Part shown: in pieces, positions 9,568-18,756 of the stretch | Numbering within the stretch: position 1 is the first letter of the stretch | Layout: the number at the start of each line of letters is the position of its first letter | DNA from: Variovorax ginsengisoli | Lineage (GTDB): Bacteria > Pseudomonadota > Gammaproteobacteria > Burkholderiales > Burkholderiaceae_C | Length of the DNA stretch: 64,000 nt | Direction: 5' to 3' | Assembly (NCBI RefSeq): GCF_030486595.1 | Contig: NZ_JAUJZH010000003.1 | Span: forward strand, 248,001-312,000 | The notes under the pieces: model-generated | What the model saw: only the letters and a program-made list of their open reading frames with translations | Databases searched by the model: none | What the model was told of the DNA's origin: nothing | Made by a program: the position numbers and the translations under genes

Positions 9568-10611
9568 TCAGGCGGCCAGCGCGTCGGCGCCGGTCGCAAA
9601 TTCGAAGGTGGCGTGGGCGCGCTGCCGCAGCACGCGCTCGAAGTGGGTGGGGTCGTGGGCCTTGAGCATGCTGGCTTCGCGCGGCAGGTGGAAGTCCCAG
9701 AGGCGCGAGATCCAGAAGCGCAGCGCCGCGGCCCGCAGCATCGCCGGCAGCAATGCCCGCTCAGGCGCCGTCAGCGGCCGCACGGTGCCGTAGGCGGCCA
9801 GCAGGGCATCGGCCCGGGCCGCATCGTGGCGGCCGCTGGCCAGGTCGATCGCCCAGTCGTTCAGGCAGACGGCGAGATCGAACAGCCAGCTGTCGGCGCC
9901 GGCGAAATAGAAATCGAACACCCCGGTGAGACGCGGCGCATCGGCGCTGGCGTGGGTGTCGAACATCGCGTTGTCGCGGAACAGGTCGGCATGCACCGGC
10001 CCGCGCGGCAGCGCCGCATAGGCCGAGGACTCGGCCACGTGGTTCTGGTAGGCCAGCTCGCTGCGCAGCAGGGCGGCCTGGGCGGCGTCCAGGTGGGGCA
10101 GCACCACCGGCATGGTGTCGTTCCACCAGGCCAGGCCCCGCAGGTTGGGCTGGATGCGGGGGTAGTCGCGGGCCGCCAGGTGCATGCGGGCGAGCAGCCG
10201 GCCGAGTTCGGCGCAATGGGCGGCCGAGGGGGCCAGTTCGCTCTTGCCGTTGAGGCGCTGGACCACCGCCGCCGGCTTGCCCGCCACCGTGTGCAGCAGC
10301 TCGCAGGGGGCGTTGGCCGGGATCGACAGCGGGTGGCCCTGGGGCGGCGCCACGGCCGGGTCGGCCACCGGCTCGGGCACCGGGATGCCGCGCGCCGCCA
10401 GGTGCTTCATCAGGCAGAGGTAGTAGGGGAGCTGCTCGGCGCCCAGGCGCTCGAACAGGGTCAGGACATATTCGCCGGATTCGGTGCTGGCGAAGTAGTT
10501 GGTGTTCTCGATGCCGCCCTCGATGCCCTTGAGGGCGGTCAGGGCGCCCAGGCCGAGGCGCCGGACGAGCGCGTCTGCTTCGTCGAATCCGACTTCCGTG
10601 AAAACCGCCAC
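9568..10611 (-). CDS. thrB: homoserine kinase, type II (APH-like fold)
   Basis: Phosphorylates homoserine in threonine biosynthesis. This is the aminoglycoside-phosphotransferase-like form used by many proteobacteria, not the GHMP-type ThrB of E. coli. The kinase catalytic loop GPVHADLFRDN and the metal-binding DFYFAG segment are both present. The protein is 347 aa and starts at a GTG (10611), giving the conserved N-terminus AVFTEVGFDEA; the frame has no in-frame ATG at a sensible place, and the long frame continuing to 13992 is antisense to polA. The start lies 7 bases after the stop of the upstream DUF2782 gene. Confidence 0.9.
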   Translation of the reverse strand: MAVFTEVGFDEADALVRRLGLGALTALKGIEGGIENTNYFASTESGEYVLTLFERLGAEQLPYYLCLMKHLAARGIPVPEPVADPAVAPPQGHPLSIPANAPCELLHTVAGKPAAVVQRLNGKSELAPSAAHCAELGRLLARMHLAARDYPRIQPNLRGLAWWNDTMPVVLPHLDAAQAALLRSELAYQNHVAESSAYAALPRGPVHADLFRDNAMFDTHASADAPRLTGVFDFYFAGADSWLFDLAVCLNDWAIDLASGRHDAARADALLAAYGTVRPLTAPERALLPAMLRAAALRFWISRLWDFHLPREASMLKAHDPTHFERVLRQRAHATFEFATGADALAA

Positions 10612-10618
10612 TGCGCGC

Positions 10619-10990
10619 TCAGAACTTGAAGACGTTCCACCAGACCCGCGAGCCGCCTTCGCCCGCGCTGGAGTCGGACTGGCCCTGGCTGCGGCTGCGC
10701 TCCTCGGTGTTGGGCAGGACCTGGTAGGCCGGCGCGTTGTTCTTGGGCTTGACCTTGATGTCCTGGGTCTGGCCGCCGACGCGGAGTTCGTCGATGGTGG
10801 CGCCGCTGTCTTCGACGTGGATGCGCTCGATCGTCTGGTTCTGGCGGCCGGCGGCCTTGTCGGGGTCCGGCTGCGCCTGGGCGGGCGCCGGGGCCGCAGG
10901 CTGCGGGTTTTGCGCAAAGACGACGGCGGCGGGCGCGGCGCAGGCCAGCGCGAGCAGTGCCAGGCGAACCAGGGGCATGGAAGAAGACAT
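10619..10990 (-). CDS. DUF2782 family exported protein
   Basis: Small periplasmic protein of 123 aa from the ATG at 10990; a second ATG at 10978 is also possible. A signal peptide (LVRLALLALACAAPAAVVFA) is followed by a Pro/Ala/Gln-rich linker, then the domain IDELRVGGQTQDIKVKP...APAYQVLP, which resembles the DUF2782 consensus (E-Y-R-x-N-G...I-K-V-x-P...Y-x-L). Function unknown. It is divergent from polA and leads into thrB, a neighbourhood I recognise as common in Burkholderiales. The domain call is from recognition and has not been checked by profile search. Confidence 0.72.
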   Translation of the reverse strand: MSSSMPLVRLALLALACAAPAAVVFAQNPQPAAPAPAQAQPDPDKAAGRQNQTIERIHVEDSGATIDELRVGGQTQDIKVKPKNNAPAYQVLPNTEERSRSQGQSDSSAGEGGSRVWWNVFKF

Positions 10991-11088
10991 GGAAGAGATT
11001 GTAGGTCCGGGTCCGGTCCGGAGATAGCCACGAGGGCCGATCTTTTCGGCCTTCCGGGGGCGGCCGCGCGGCACGGCAAAATGGCCCG

Positions 11089-13881
11089 ATGACCGACAAG
11101 AAAACGCTGCTGCTCGTGGACGGATCGAGCTACCTCTATCGCGCCTTCCACGCGATGCCCGATCTGCGCGCCGTTCCGGGCGACAACGGCAGCCCCGCCA
11201 CCGGGGCCATCCGCGGAATGATCAACATGATGCAGGCGCTGCGGCGCGAGGTGCGGGCCGACTACGCGGCCTGCGTCTTCGATGCGCCCGGAAAGACCTT
11301 CCGGGACGACTGGTATCCCGACTACAAGGCCAACCGCTCGCCGATGCCGGACGATCTGCGCAGCCAGGTCGAGCCGATCCACCGCGTGGTGCGGATGCTC
11401 GGCTGGCCGGTGCTGACGGTGCCCGAGGTCGAGGCCGACGACGTGATCGGCACGCTGGCGCGCACCGCCGCCCGCCAGGGCATCGAGGTGATCGTCTCCA
11501 GCGGCGACAAGGACCTGAGCCAGCTGGTGGACGAGCACGTCACGATCATCGACACCATGAACGGCAAGAAGCGCGACGTGGCCGGCGTGACGGCTGAATT
11601 CGGCGTGCCGCCGAACCTGATGATCGACTATCAGACGCTGGTCGGCGACAGCGTCGACAACGTGCCGGGCGTGCCGAAGGTCGGCCCCAAGACCGCCGCC
11701 AAGTGGCTGCTCGAATACGGCTCGCTCGATGCCCTGATCGCGCGCGCGGCCGAGGTCAAGGGCCAGGCCGGCGAGAACCTGCGCCAGGCCCTCGACTGGC
11801 TGCCCCAGGGCCGCCGGCTGGTCACGATCCGCACCGACTGCGAGCTCGGCGAGCATGTGGCCGGCCTGCCGGCGCTGGACGCGATCGCGATCGGCCCGCA
11901 GCAGGTCGACGCGCTCAAGGATTTCTACGAGCAGTACGGCTTCAAGAGCCTGGTGAAGTCGCTCGAGGCGCACGCCGTGCCGCCCGAACTGATCGAGGAA
12001 AACAAGAAGCGCGGCGGCCCGGAGGCGAACGGCGACCTGTTCAGCGACCCGGCCCAGGCGGCGGCCGAGAAGGTCAGCAACCTGGCCTACGACACGGTCA
12101 TGACCTGGGAGGCCTTCGACGCCTGGCTGGCCAAGATCGAGGCCGCCGAGCTGGTCGCGCTCGACACCGAGACCACCTCGCTCGACGAGATGCGCGCCGA
12201 GATCGTCGGCCTGAGCTTCAGCGTCGAGCCGGGCGCGGCGGCCTACATCCCGGTGGCCCACAACTACCCCGATGCGCCGGCGCAGCTGCCGCGCGACGAG
12301 GTGCTCGCCAAGCTCAGGCCCTGGCTCGAGAACGGCGCGAAGAAGAAGCTGGGCCAGCACGTCAAGTACGACCGCCACGTGTTCGCCAACCATGGCATCG
12401 AGGTGCAGGGCTACGCCCACGACACCATGCTGCAGAGCTATGTGCTCGAAGTGCACAAGCCGCACGGCCTGGCCAGCCTGGCCGAGCGGCACCTGGGCCG
12501 CAGCGGCATCGACTACGAGGACCTGTGCGGCAAGGGGGCGCACCAGATCTCGTTCAGCCAGGTGTCGATCGACAAGGCGGCCCAATATTCGTGCGAGGAC
12601 TCCGACCAGACGCTCGACGTGCACCGGGTGCTCTGGCCGAAGCTCGAGGCCGACGAGAAACTGCGCTTCGTCTACGAGCTCGAGATGGCCAGCAGCGAGA
12701 CGCTCTACCGGATCGAGCGCAACGGCGTGCTGATCGACGCGCCGACCCTGGCGTCGCAGAGCAACGAACTCGGCAAGCGCATCATGGCGCTCGAGGAGGA
12801 GGCCTACGCGCTCGCGGGCCAGCCTTTCAACCTCGGGTCGCCCAAGCAGATCGGCGAGGTCTTCTTCACCAAGCTCGGGCTGCCGGTGATCAAGAAGACG
12901 CCGAGCGGCGCACCGAGCACCGACGAGGAAGTGCTCGAGAAGCTGGCCGAGGATTTCCCGCTGCCGGCGAAGATCCTCGAGCACCGCGGCTTGTCCAAGC
13001 TGAAAGGCACCTACACCGACAAGCTGGGCCTGCTGGCCAATCCGCGCAGCGGCCGCGTCCACACGCACTACGCGCAGGCGGTGGCGGTGACCGGGCGGCT
13101 GTCGAGCAACGACCCGAACCTGCAGAACATCCCGATCCGCACGCCCGAGGGCCGGCGGGTGCGCGAGGCCTTCGTGGCGCCCGCGGGCCGTGTCATCGCG
13201 AGCTCCGACTACTCGCAGATCGAGCTGCGCATCATGGCCCACATCAGCGGCGACGAATCGCTGCTGCGGGCCTTCACCGAAGGCATCGACGTCCATCGCG
13301 CAACGGCGGGCGAAGTCTTCGGCGTCCCGGTCGACCAGGTGTCGAGCGAGCAGCGCCGCTATGCGAAGGTGATCAACTTCGGCCTGATCTACGGCATGAG
13401 CAGCTTCGGGCTGGCGCGCAACCTCGGCATCGAGACCAAGGCCGCGGCCTCCTACATCGAGCGCTACTTTGCCCGCTACCCTGGTGTGAAGGTCTACATG
13501 GACGAGACCAAGGCGCTGGCCAAGGAGAAGGGCTATGTCGAGACCGTGTTCGGCCGCCGGCTCTACCTGCCCGAGATCAACTCGCCCAACGGCCCGCGCC
13601 GCGGCGGCGCCGAGCGCGCCGCGATCAATGCGCCGATGCAGGGCACGGCGGCCGACCTGATCAAGCTCAGCATGGTCAAGGTGCAGCAGGTGCTCGATGC
13701 CGAGCAGCGCGGCACGAAGATGATCATGCAGGTGCACGACGAACTGGTCTTCGAAGTGCCCGAGGAAGAGGTCGAGTGGGTCCGCACCGAAATACCGCGC
13801 CTGATGGCCGGCGTGGCCGACCTCAAGGTCCCGCTGCTGGCCGAAATCGGCTTCGGACCCAACTGGGACAAGGCACATTGA
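11089..13881 (+). CDS. polA: DNA polymerase I
   Basis: Three-domain repair and replication polymerase, 930 aa. The N-terminal 5' nuclease (residues 1 to about 300) includes DADDVIGTLA-type acidic clusters and a helix-hairpin-helix VGPKTAAKWL. The 3'-5' exonuclease (about 330-510) keeps the catalytic pair in ALDTETTSLDE (Asp358, Glu360), so proofreading should be active. The polymerase domain has motif A SSDYSQIELR near 704, the O-helix RRYAKVINFGLIYG near 755 and motif C QVHDELVFEV near 881. All catalytic residues are present. It is divergent from DUF2782-thrB and followed 17 bases later by the peptidase gene. Confidence 0.97.
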   Translation: MTDKKTLLLVDGSSYLYRAFHAMPDLRAVPGDNGSPATGAIRGMINMMQALRREVRADYAACVFDAPGKTFRDDWYPDYKANRSPMPDDLRSQVEPIHRVVRMLGWPVLTVPEVEADDVIGTLARTAARQGIEVIVSSGDKDLSQLVDEHVTIIDTMNGKKRDVAGVTAEFGVPPNLMIDYQTLVGDSVDNVPGVPKVGPKTAAKWLLEYGSLDALIARAAEVKGQAGENLRQALDWLPQGRRLVTIRTDCELGEHVAGLPALDAIAIGPQQVDALKDFYEQYGFKSLVKSLEAHAVPPELIEENKKRGGPEANGDLFSDPAQAAAEKVSNLAYDTVMTWEAFDAWLAKIEAAELVALDTETTSLDEMRAEIVGLSFSVEPGAAAYIPVAHNYPDAPAQLPRDEVLAKLRPWLENGAKKKLGQHVKYDRHVFANHGIEVQGYAHDTMLQSYVLEVHKPHGLASLAERHLGRSGIDYEDLCGKGAHQISFSQVSIDKAAQYSCEDSDQTLDVHRVLWPKLEADEKLRFVYELEMASSETLYRIERNGVLIDAPTLASQSNELGKRIMALEEEAYALAGQPFNLGSPKQIGEVFFTKLGLPVIKKTPSGAPSTDEEVLEKLAEDFPLPAKILEHRGLSKLKGTYTDKLGLLANPRSGRVHTHYAQAVAVTGRLSSNDPNLQNIPIRTPEGRRVREAFVAPAGRVIASSDYSQIELRIMAHISGDESLLRAFTEGIDVHRATAGEVFGVPVDQVSSEQRRYAKVINFGLIYGMSSFGLARNLGIETKAAASYIERYFARYPGVKVYMDETKALAKEKGYVETVFGRRLYLPEINSPNGPRRGGAERAAINAPMQGTAADLIKLSMVKVQQVLDAEQRGTKMIMQVHDELVFEVPEEEVEWVRTEIPRLMAGVADLKVPLLAEIGFGPNWDKAH

Positions 13882-13898
13882 GAATCCCCAAGAGAAAA

Positions 13899-15194
13899 AT
13901 GAACCCGATGAAACGCTCCGCTCTCGCCACCTTTGCGCTCTGCGCCGTCTGCGCCGCCTGGATGGGCAGCGCATCCGCCGCCCCCGATGCACGCATCGCC
14001 GCGCTGGCCGCCAATGAAAAACCGGCGCTGCTGCAGACCTTGAACCAGCTGGTCTCGATCGAATCCGGCAGCCGCGACCTCGAAGGGCTCGACAAGATCG
14101 CCAACCTGATCGCGGACAAGTTCCGTGCGCTCGGAGGCCAGGTCGAACTGATCGATCCCTCGGCCGACGCCTACCGCATGGAGGACACGCCCGAGAAGAT
14201 CGGCAAGGTCGTGCGCGCGACCTTCAAGGGCACCGGCAGCAAGAAGATCATGCTGATCGCGCACATGGACACGGTCTACCAGATCGGCATGCTGAACAAG
14301 CAGCCCTTCCGCATCGAAGGCGACAAGGCCTACGGTCTTGGCATCGCCGACGACAAGCAGGGCATCGCCGTGATCGCCCACACGCTGGCGCTGCTGAAGG
14401 CGATGGACTTCAAGGAGTACGGCACGCTGACCGTGCTGATCAACGGCGACGAGGAGATCAGCTCGCCCGGAGCGCGCAAGCTGATCACCCAGCTGGGTGG
14501 CGAGCACGACGTCGTGATGTCCTACGAAGGTGCCTACATCCACGGCGACAAGCTGTCGCTGGCCACCGCGGGCATCGCCTCGGTCACCCTGAACGTCACC
14601 GGCAAGGCCTCGCACGCGGGGTCGGCGCCGGAGCTGGGCGTGAATGCGCTGTACGAACTGTCGCACCAGATCCTGCAGATGCGCGACCTGTCCGACCCGG
14701 CGACCGGTCTCAAGATGAACTGGACCATCTCGCGCTCGGGCAGCAACCGCAACGTGATCCCGGCCAGCGCCACGGCGGGCGCCGACGTGCGGGTGCTCAG
14801 GGTCGCGGACTACGACCGCATCGAGCAGCAGGTGCAGGAGCGGGTGAAGAAGCAGCTCGTCCCCGAGGCCAAGGTCGAGCTGAAGTTCGAGCGCCGCCGG
14901 CCGCCGCTCGAGGCCAACGACGCCTCGCGGGCCCTGGCGCTGCATGCGCAGCAGATCTACAAGGAGATGGGCCGCGAGCTGGGCGCCGACGACAAGGTCG
15001 CCGGCGGTGGCACCGATGCGGCCTTCGCGGCCCTGAAAACCAAGGCGGCCGTGGTCGAGCGCTTCGGCCTGCAGGGCTTCGGCGCCCACTCGGCCGACGC
15101 CGAGTACGTGCTGATCGATTCGATCGAGCCGCGGCTGGCGCTGTCGGCGCAGCTGATCATGGACATCTCGCGCGACAAGATCTCATCCCCCTGA
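13899..15194 (+). CDS. secreted M20 metallopeptidase, glutamate carboxypeptidase (CPG2-like)
   Basis: Zinc exopeptidase of 431 aa resembling carboxypeptidase G2, which releases C-terminal glutamate from folates and related compounds. The signal peptide (about 25 residues, ending ASAAPD) targets the periplasm. Zinc-site and catalytic motifs: HMDTVY, GIADDKQG, NGDEEISSPG (Glu base), dimerisation domain SVTLNVTGKASHAG, and late His in GFGAHSADAEY. The start may be the ATG at 13899 or at 13908 (MKRS); the upstream AAGAGA is a weak ribosome site. It sits between polA and a LysR gene that begins 7 bases later, so the regulator may control it or a target elsewhere. Confidence 0.88.
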   Translation: MNPMKRSALATFALCAVCAAWMGSASAAPDARIAALAANEKPALLQTLNQLVSIESGSRDLEGLDKIANLIADKFRALGGQVELIDPSADAYRMEDTPEKIGKVVRATFKGTGSKKIMLIAHMDTVYQIGMLNKQPFRIEGDKAYGLGIADDKQGIAVIAHTLALLKAMDFKEYGTLTVLINGDEEISSPGARKLITQLGGEHDVVMSYEGAYIHGDKLSLATAGIASVTLNVTGKASHAGSAPELGVNALYELSHQILQMRDLSDPATGLKMNWTISRSGSNRNVIPASATAGADVRVLRVADYDRIEQQVQERVKKQLVPEAKVELKFERRRPPLEANDASRALALHAQQIYKEMGRELGADDKVAGGGTDAAFAALKTKAAVVERFGLQGFGAHSADAEYVLIDSIEPRLALSAQLIMDISRDKISSP

Positions 15195-15201
15195 GCGATT
15201 G

Positions 15202-16113
15202 ATGCGCCTGCGCCACATCGAGGTCTTCAACGCCATCATGCTCACCGGCAGCGTGAGCGCCGCGGCGCGGCTCATCAACATCACGCAGCCGGCGGTCAGC
15301 CGCACCTTGCAGCATGCCGAGATCCAGCTCGGCTTTCCGCTGTTCCAGCGCGCCAAGGGCCGGCTCTCCGCCACCACCGAGGCGCTGGCCCTCTATCCGC
15401 ACATCGAGCGCCTGTTCGCGCAGCTCGACGAGGTGCAGCGGCTGGCGGCCAACCTGCGCACGGCGAGCGATGCGGGCGAACTCCGCGTCCTGAGCGTGCT
15501 GGCCTTGAGCTACGAGGTGCTGCCGCGGGCCTTGAAGCGCTTCCGCGAGCAGCATCCGTCGATCGCGGTGACGCTCGAGTCGCTGCATTCGCCGCAGATC
15601 ATGTCGGCGCTGCTGCTCCAGGAGGCCGATGTCGGCTTCGCGTTCAGCCCGGCGGTGCATCCCTCGCTGACCCAGGAGGCGCTGGCCGACAGCCGCATGG
15701 TCTGCATCGCCCCGAAGGGCATGCTGCCGCGGGCCCTGCTGCGCAACGGCTCGGTGGCCCTGCACGACCTTGTCAAGCTGCCGGTGATCGGGCTCGACAG
15801 CCGCGACCCGGTGGGCACCAGCCTGAGCCAGGCCTGCCGGCAGGCCGGCGTGGGCTTCCAGCAGGCGGTGGTCACGGTGCAGACCTACCATGCGGCGCTG
15901 GCGATGGCGCACCATGGACTGGGCGTGGCGCTGGTCGACGGCTGCACCGCGAATTCGGCCGATCGCGGCAAGGTCGACGTGCTGACGCTCGAGCCGCACA
16001 TCCCGGTGCCGATCCGCGCGCTGCGCTTCGCCGGCCGGCCGGATTCGGTCGCGGTGCGCAGCATCACCCGCTTCATGCGCGAGGCGATCGAGGAGATGAA
16101 GGTGCCAGGATGA
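15202..16113 (+). CDS. LysR-family transcriptional regulator
   Basis: 303-residue DNA-binding regulator. The N-terminal winged helix-turn-helix (residues 1-60; SVSAAARLINITQPAVSRTL) is followed by a LysR substrate-binding domain. The ATG at 15202 follows a TTG that would extend it by one codon. The ligand is unknown. Because the next gene overlaps its stop by four bases, they form one transcript with tight coupling; the upstream peptidase gene is only 7 bases away on the same strand. Confidence 0.9.
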   Translation: MRLRHIEVFNAIMLTGSVSAAARLINITQPAVSRTLQHAEIQLGFPLFQRAKGRLSATTEALALYPHIERLFAQLDEVQRLAANLRTASDAGELRVLSVLALSYEVLPRALKRFREQHPSIAVTLESLHSPQIMSALLLQEADVGFAFSPAVHPSLTQEALADSRMVCIAPKGMLPRALLRNGSVALHDLVKLPVIGLDSRDPVGTSLSQACRQAGVGFQQAVVTVQTYHAALAMAHHGLGVALVDGCTANSADRGKVDVLTLEPHIPVPIRALRFAGRPDSVAVRSITRFMREAIEEMKVPG

Positions 16114-16832
16114 GCCGCCCTCCCGACCGCCTGACGTCCTTGTTCCACAGCGGCGACGCCCTGCGCAGCCGAAGCGTGAGCGATGTCGTGCTGTGGGGCC
16201 GGCTCGACCTGCCCGCGCCGCCCGCGCGCCTGGTTGCCGATTGGGAGCGGGAGGTCGCCGCGCGGCTGGAACTGGAGCCCGGCGATGTCGAGTCCCTGCC
16301 GCTGGCGCGCGCCCGTGCCCGTTGGCCGGACTACCGGCACTGCGTGCAGGCGATGTCCGACTGGACGCGCACGCTGGGGTTGTCCGAGGTGCTGGCTACC
16401 AGCGAGGTCGCCCTGATGGCCTGCCGGGGCGCGCGGTACCACCATGACGGCGAGCACTACGGCGGGGCCGCCTTCTGCAATCTCTTCGTCAGCGAGGACA
16501 AGGGCCTGGACCTGCACTTTCCGGTGGCGGGCCATCGAATCCCGCTGGCCCGCGGGACGGCGGTGGTGTTCGACACCGGCCAGCCGCACGCCGTCATCCG
16601 GCGCCACGGCGGCGGCTTCGACCCGGCCGATTTCGCGCCCGGCCTGGACTGCACCCAGGTGTTCCTGACCTGGGAACTGCCGATCGAAGACCCCCATGTG
16701 GGACGCACACTCCGGGTGGACTTCGACACCGATCCCGCCGCCGCCCTGGGGATCGACCAGGAGCAGGTCCGCCTGAACGGTGAACGGGCCGTGGTCTGCT
16801 CCGAGTCCGGCCGCTGGCGCCGGCCGGCCTGA
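16110..16832 (+). CDS. conserved hypothetical protein, possible double-stranded beta-helix (2OG-Fe(II)-like) oxygenase
   Basis: 240-residue soluble protein that I do not recognise by name. The central part contains HHDGEHYGG and, about 46 residues later, GQPHAVIRR, which fits the H-x-D...H iron facial triad of a 2-oxoglutarate oxygenase or cupin-like fold; the intervening FPVAGHRIPLARGTAVVF has the look of the beta-helix core. No clear 2OG-binding Arg motif can be proven by eye. It overlaps the LysR gene (ATGA), suggesting the regulator and enzyme function together. Confidence 0.6.
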   Translation: MSRPPDRLTSLFHSGDALRSRSVSDVVLWGRLDLPAPPARLVADWEREVAARLELEPGDVESLPLARARARWPDYRHCVQAMSDWTRTLGLSEVLATSEVALMACRGARYHHDGEHYGGAAFCNLFVSEDKGLDLHFPVAGHRIPLARGTAVVFDTGQPHAVIRRHGGGFDPADFAPGLDCTQVFLTWELPIEDPHVGRTLRVDFDTDPAAALGIDQEQVRLNGERAVVCSESGRWRRPA

Positions 16833-16840
16833 GTGCCCGC

Positions 16841-17248
16841 TCAGCGCCCCGAAATCCGCGCCCATGCCGCCCGCAGGCGTCGCGCGCGGTCTTCGAACAG
16901 GTACGAGCCCGCTAGCGCCAGCAGACCTGAAATGACCCCTGTCACGAGCGCCTCGGCGTAGGGGATGTCGTAGTGATTGGCATGCGAGTAGGCGTCGCCC
17001 AGCGCGGTCAGGCAGCCGACGACCAGCGCATTTCCGTACCGGTTGCCGTAGAGCCTGGCCGCCGGCGTGAAGGTCAGGAGCACCGCCAGGATGCCGGTCG
17101 CCAGGCCGGTCTGCAGTGCGGTCGCCCAATGCGCCGCGCTCATCAGGTTGCTCCAGCTCCCCGGCATGCAGGTCATGCAGGCGGAGGTGGGCTGCCAGAA
17201 GCGCTGGATGAACAGCCTGGCGCGGCGTTTCCAGTCGGTCGAGATCAT
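16841..17248 (-). CDS. small membrane protein, unknown function
   Basis: 135 aa with three likely membrane segments (ATALQTGLATGILAVLLTFT near 43, ALVVGCLTALGDAY near 73, ALVTGVISGLLALAGSYLF near 100). A CMTCMPGSW sequence near residue 24 contains two closely spaced Cys. No known domain recognised. It converges with the oxygenase-like gene and lies downstream of dadA on the same strand. Confidence 0.6.
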   Translation of the reverse strand: MISTDWKRRARLFIQRFWQPTSACMTCMPGSWSNLMSAAHWATALQTGLATGILAVLLTFTPAARLYGNRYGNALVVGCLTALGDAYSHANHYDIPYAEALVTGVISGLLALAGSYLFEDRARRLRAAWARISGR

Positions 17249-17339
17249 GGGGTCCCCGTCGAGGATCTGGAGGAAATGATCGCATGGAAGACGACCGCGG
17301 ACTCTTCGCTCACGATGAGCGGCCGGGCGCCGGACTCGC

Positions 17340-18548
17340 TCAGTCCAGCGCCTCCGCCACCCGCTCGGCCGAGCCGAACGCCAGCGTGAACCCCAACGCC
17401 CCGTGGCCGGTGTTGAAGAGCATGTTCGAGGGGGCGCCCGCGAGCCGCCCGACGATCGGCACGCCGGTCGGCGTGGCCGGCCGCATGCCGGTCCAGGGCT
17501 GCAGTGCTTCGAGCCGGCCCGCGCGCGGGAAAACGGCGCGCGTGGCCTCGGCCAGCGCCTCGATGCGCTGGGCCGGGATGCTGGCGTCGTGCCCGACCAG
17601 CTCGGCCATGCCGGCCACCCGCAGGCGCGATCCGATGCGCGCGAACACCACCTTTCGGACGCTGTCGGTGACGCTCACCTGCGGCGCCGCGCCCGGTGTC
17701 GGATCGACATCGACCGTGATGCTGTAGCCCTTGAGCGGATAGACCGGCAGGTAGGCGCCGAGCTGGCGCCCGAGCCGGTGCGAGGCCGTGCCCAGCGCCA
17801 TCACGAAGGCATCGGCCTCGACGTCGCCGGCGGCGGTGTGCACCGCCGCCACCCGCCCGTCGCGGGCATCGAAGCCGGTGATCTCGGTGTCGAGCATGAA
17901 GCGCACGCCGCGCGCGCGCAGCGCCCGCAGGAGCTCCGTGCAGACCTTGAGGCAGTCGGCCGCGCATTCGCTGGGCGTGTGGACGGCGCCGGCGATCCGC
18001 GCCCGGTAGCTGGCCAGCGCCGGCTCGATGGCGATGCACTCGTCGGCCGTGACCAGGCGCTGCTGGCTGCCCATGGTCCGCTGCAGTTCGAGCTGCCGCT
18101 GGGCGCCGGCCAGCGATGCAGCACTGGCGTAGAGCACCAGCTTGCCGGTGGCCGAGAAATCGCAGTCGGGCGCGACGTCGGCGCGCATGGCCTCGAAGGC
18201 GGCTCGGCTGCGCGCCGCGAGCGCCAGCAGGCTGGCGGTGCTCTCGTGCGAAGTGCGGGCGTTGCAGGCCGCCAGGAAGGTCAGGGCCCAGCGCCATTGC
18301 AGCGGGTCGAGCTGCGGGCGCAGCTTGAGCGGCGAGGAGGGCGACAGCAGCAGCTTGGGCAACTGCTTCCAGATCGACGGGTCGGCCAGCGGCTGGACGT
18401 ACGAGTAGCTCAGCTGCGCGCCATTGCCGCCGCTCGCTCCGGCGCCGGGCGCGGCACGGTCGATCACGCTGACCTGGAAACCCTGGCGGTTCAGCCGCCA
18501 GGCGGTCGCCAGGCCGACGATGCCGGCCCCGAGCACGCAGACGTGCAT
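17340..18548 (-). CDS. dadA: D-amino acid dehydrogenase, small subunit type (FAD-dependent oxidoreductase)
   Basis: Membrane-associated flavoprotein that oxidatively deaminates D-amino acids. 402 aa from the ATG at 18548, which has an AGAGAGGAA ribosome site; the frame upstream is antisense leader. The dinucleotide-binding motif VLGAGIVGLATAWRL opens the protein, and the C-terminal FNTGHGALGFTLAFGSA is the family signature. It is divergent from a glutamate/aspartate-type binding protein and an Asp/Glu racemase, suggesting use of D-Glu or D-Asp, though substrate cannot be read directly. A second dadA is at 53581-54891; the two share the family motifs but differ clearly in sequence. Confidence 0.85.
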   Translation of the reverse strand: MHVCVLGAGIVGLATAWRLNRQGFQVSVIDRAAPGAGASGGNGAQLSYSYVQPLADPSIWKQLPKLLLSPSSPLKLRPQLDPLQWRWALTFLAACNARTSHESTASLLALAARSRAAFEAMRADVAPDCDFSATGKLVLYASAASLAGAQRQLELQRTMGSQQRLVTADECIAIEPALASYRARIAGAVHTPSECAADCLKVCTELLRALRARGVRFMLDTEITGFDARDGRVAAVHTAAGDVEADAFVMALGTASHRLGRQLGAYLPVYPLKGYSITVDVDPTPGAAPQVSVTDSVRKVVFARIGSRLRVAGMAELVGHDASIPAQRIEALAEATRAVFPRAGRLEALQPWTGMRPATPTGVPIVGRLAGAPSNMLFNTGHGALGFTLAFGSAERVAEALD

Positions 18549-18708
18549 GACGCGTTCCTCTCTCTTGTTTCGGAAGGGTCGACTGTAGGTTCGCGCCGGC
18601 GCGCCGGGAAATGCCAAAAGCGCGGCAGCCCATAGCCAAAGCACATGGCATGCCCAGCCCATAACTTTTGGTCATGCCCCGGCGCAGAAAAGGAATTGTG
18701 AGCCGCGC

Positions 18709-18721
18709 AGGAATGATTCCT
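18709..18721. promoter_or_regulatory. palindrome in the divergent dadA / binding-protein intergenic region
   Basis: AGGAAT-G-ATTCCT is a perfect six-base dyad, 36 bases before the binding-protein start. The 208-base intergenic region also has AAAAGGAATTG at 18688-18698, a second AGGAAT half-site. Candidate operator for a regulator of both transcripts; the regulator is not identified. Confidence 0.4.
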
Positions 18722-18756
18722 ACACTTGCTTACCTTCAATCAGCCGAAAGGGCTCC

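Noticed and set aside
9568..13992. A 1474-codon open frame on the minus strand
   Set aside because: Only the part to 10611 is thrB; the rest is antisense to polA, open because of high GC and with Arg/Ala/Gly/His-rich composition typical of shadow frames.
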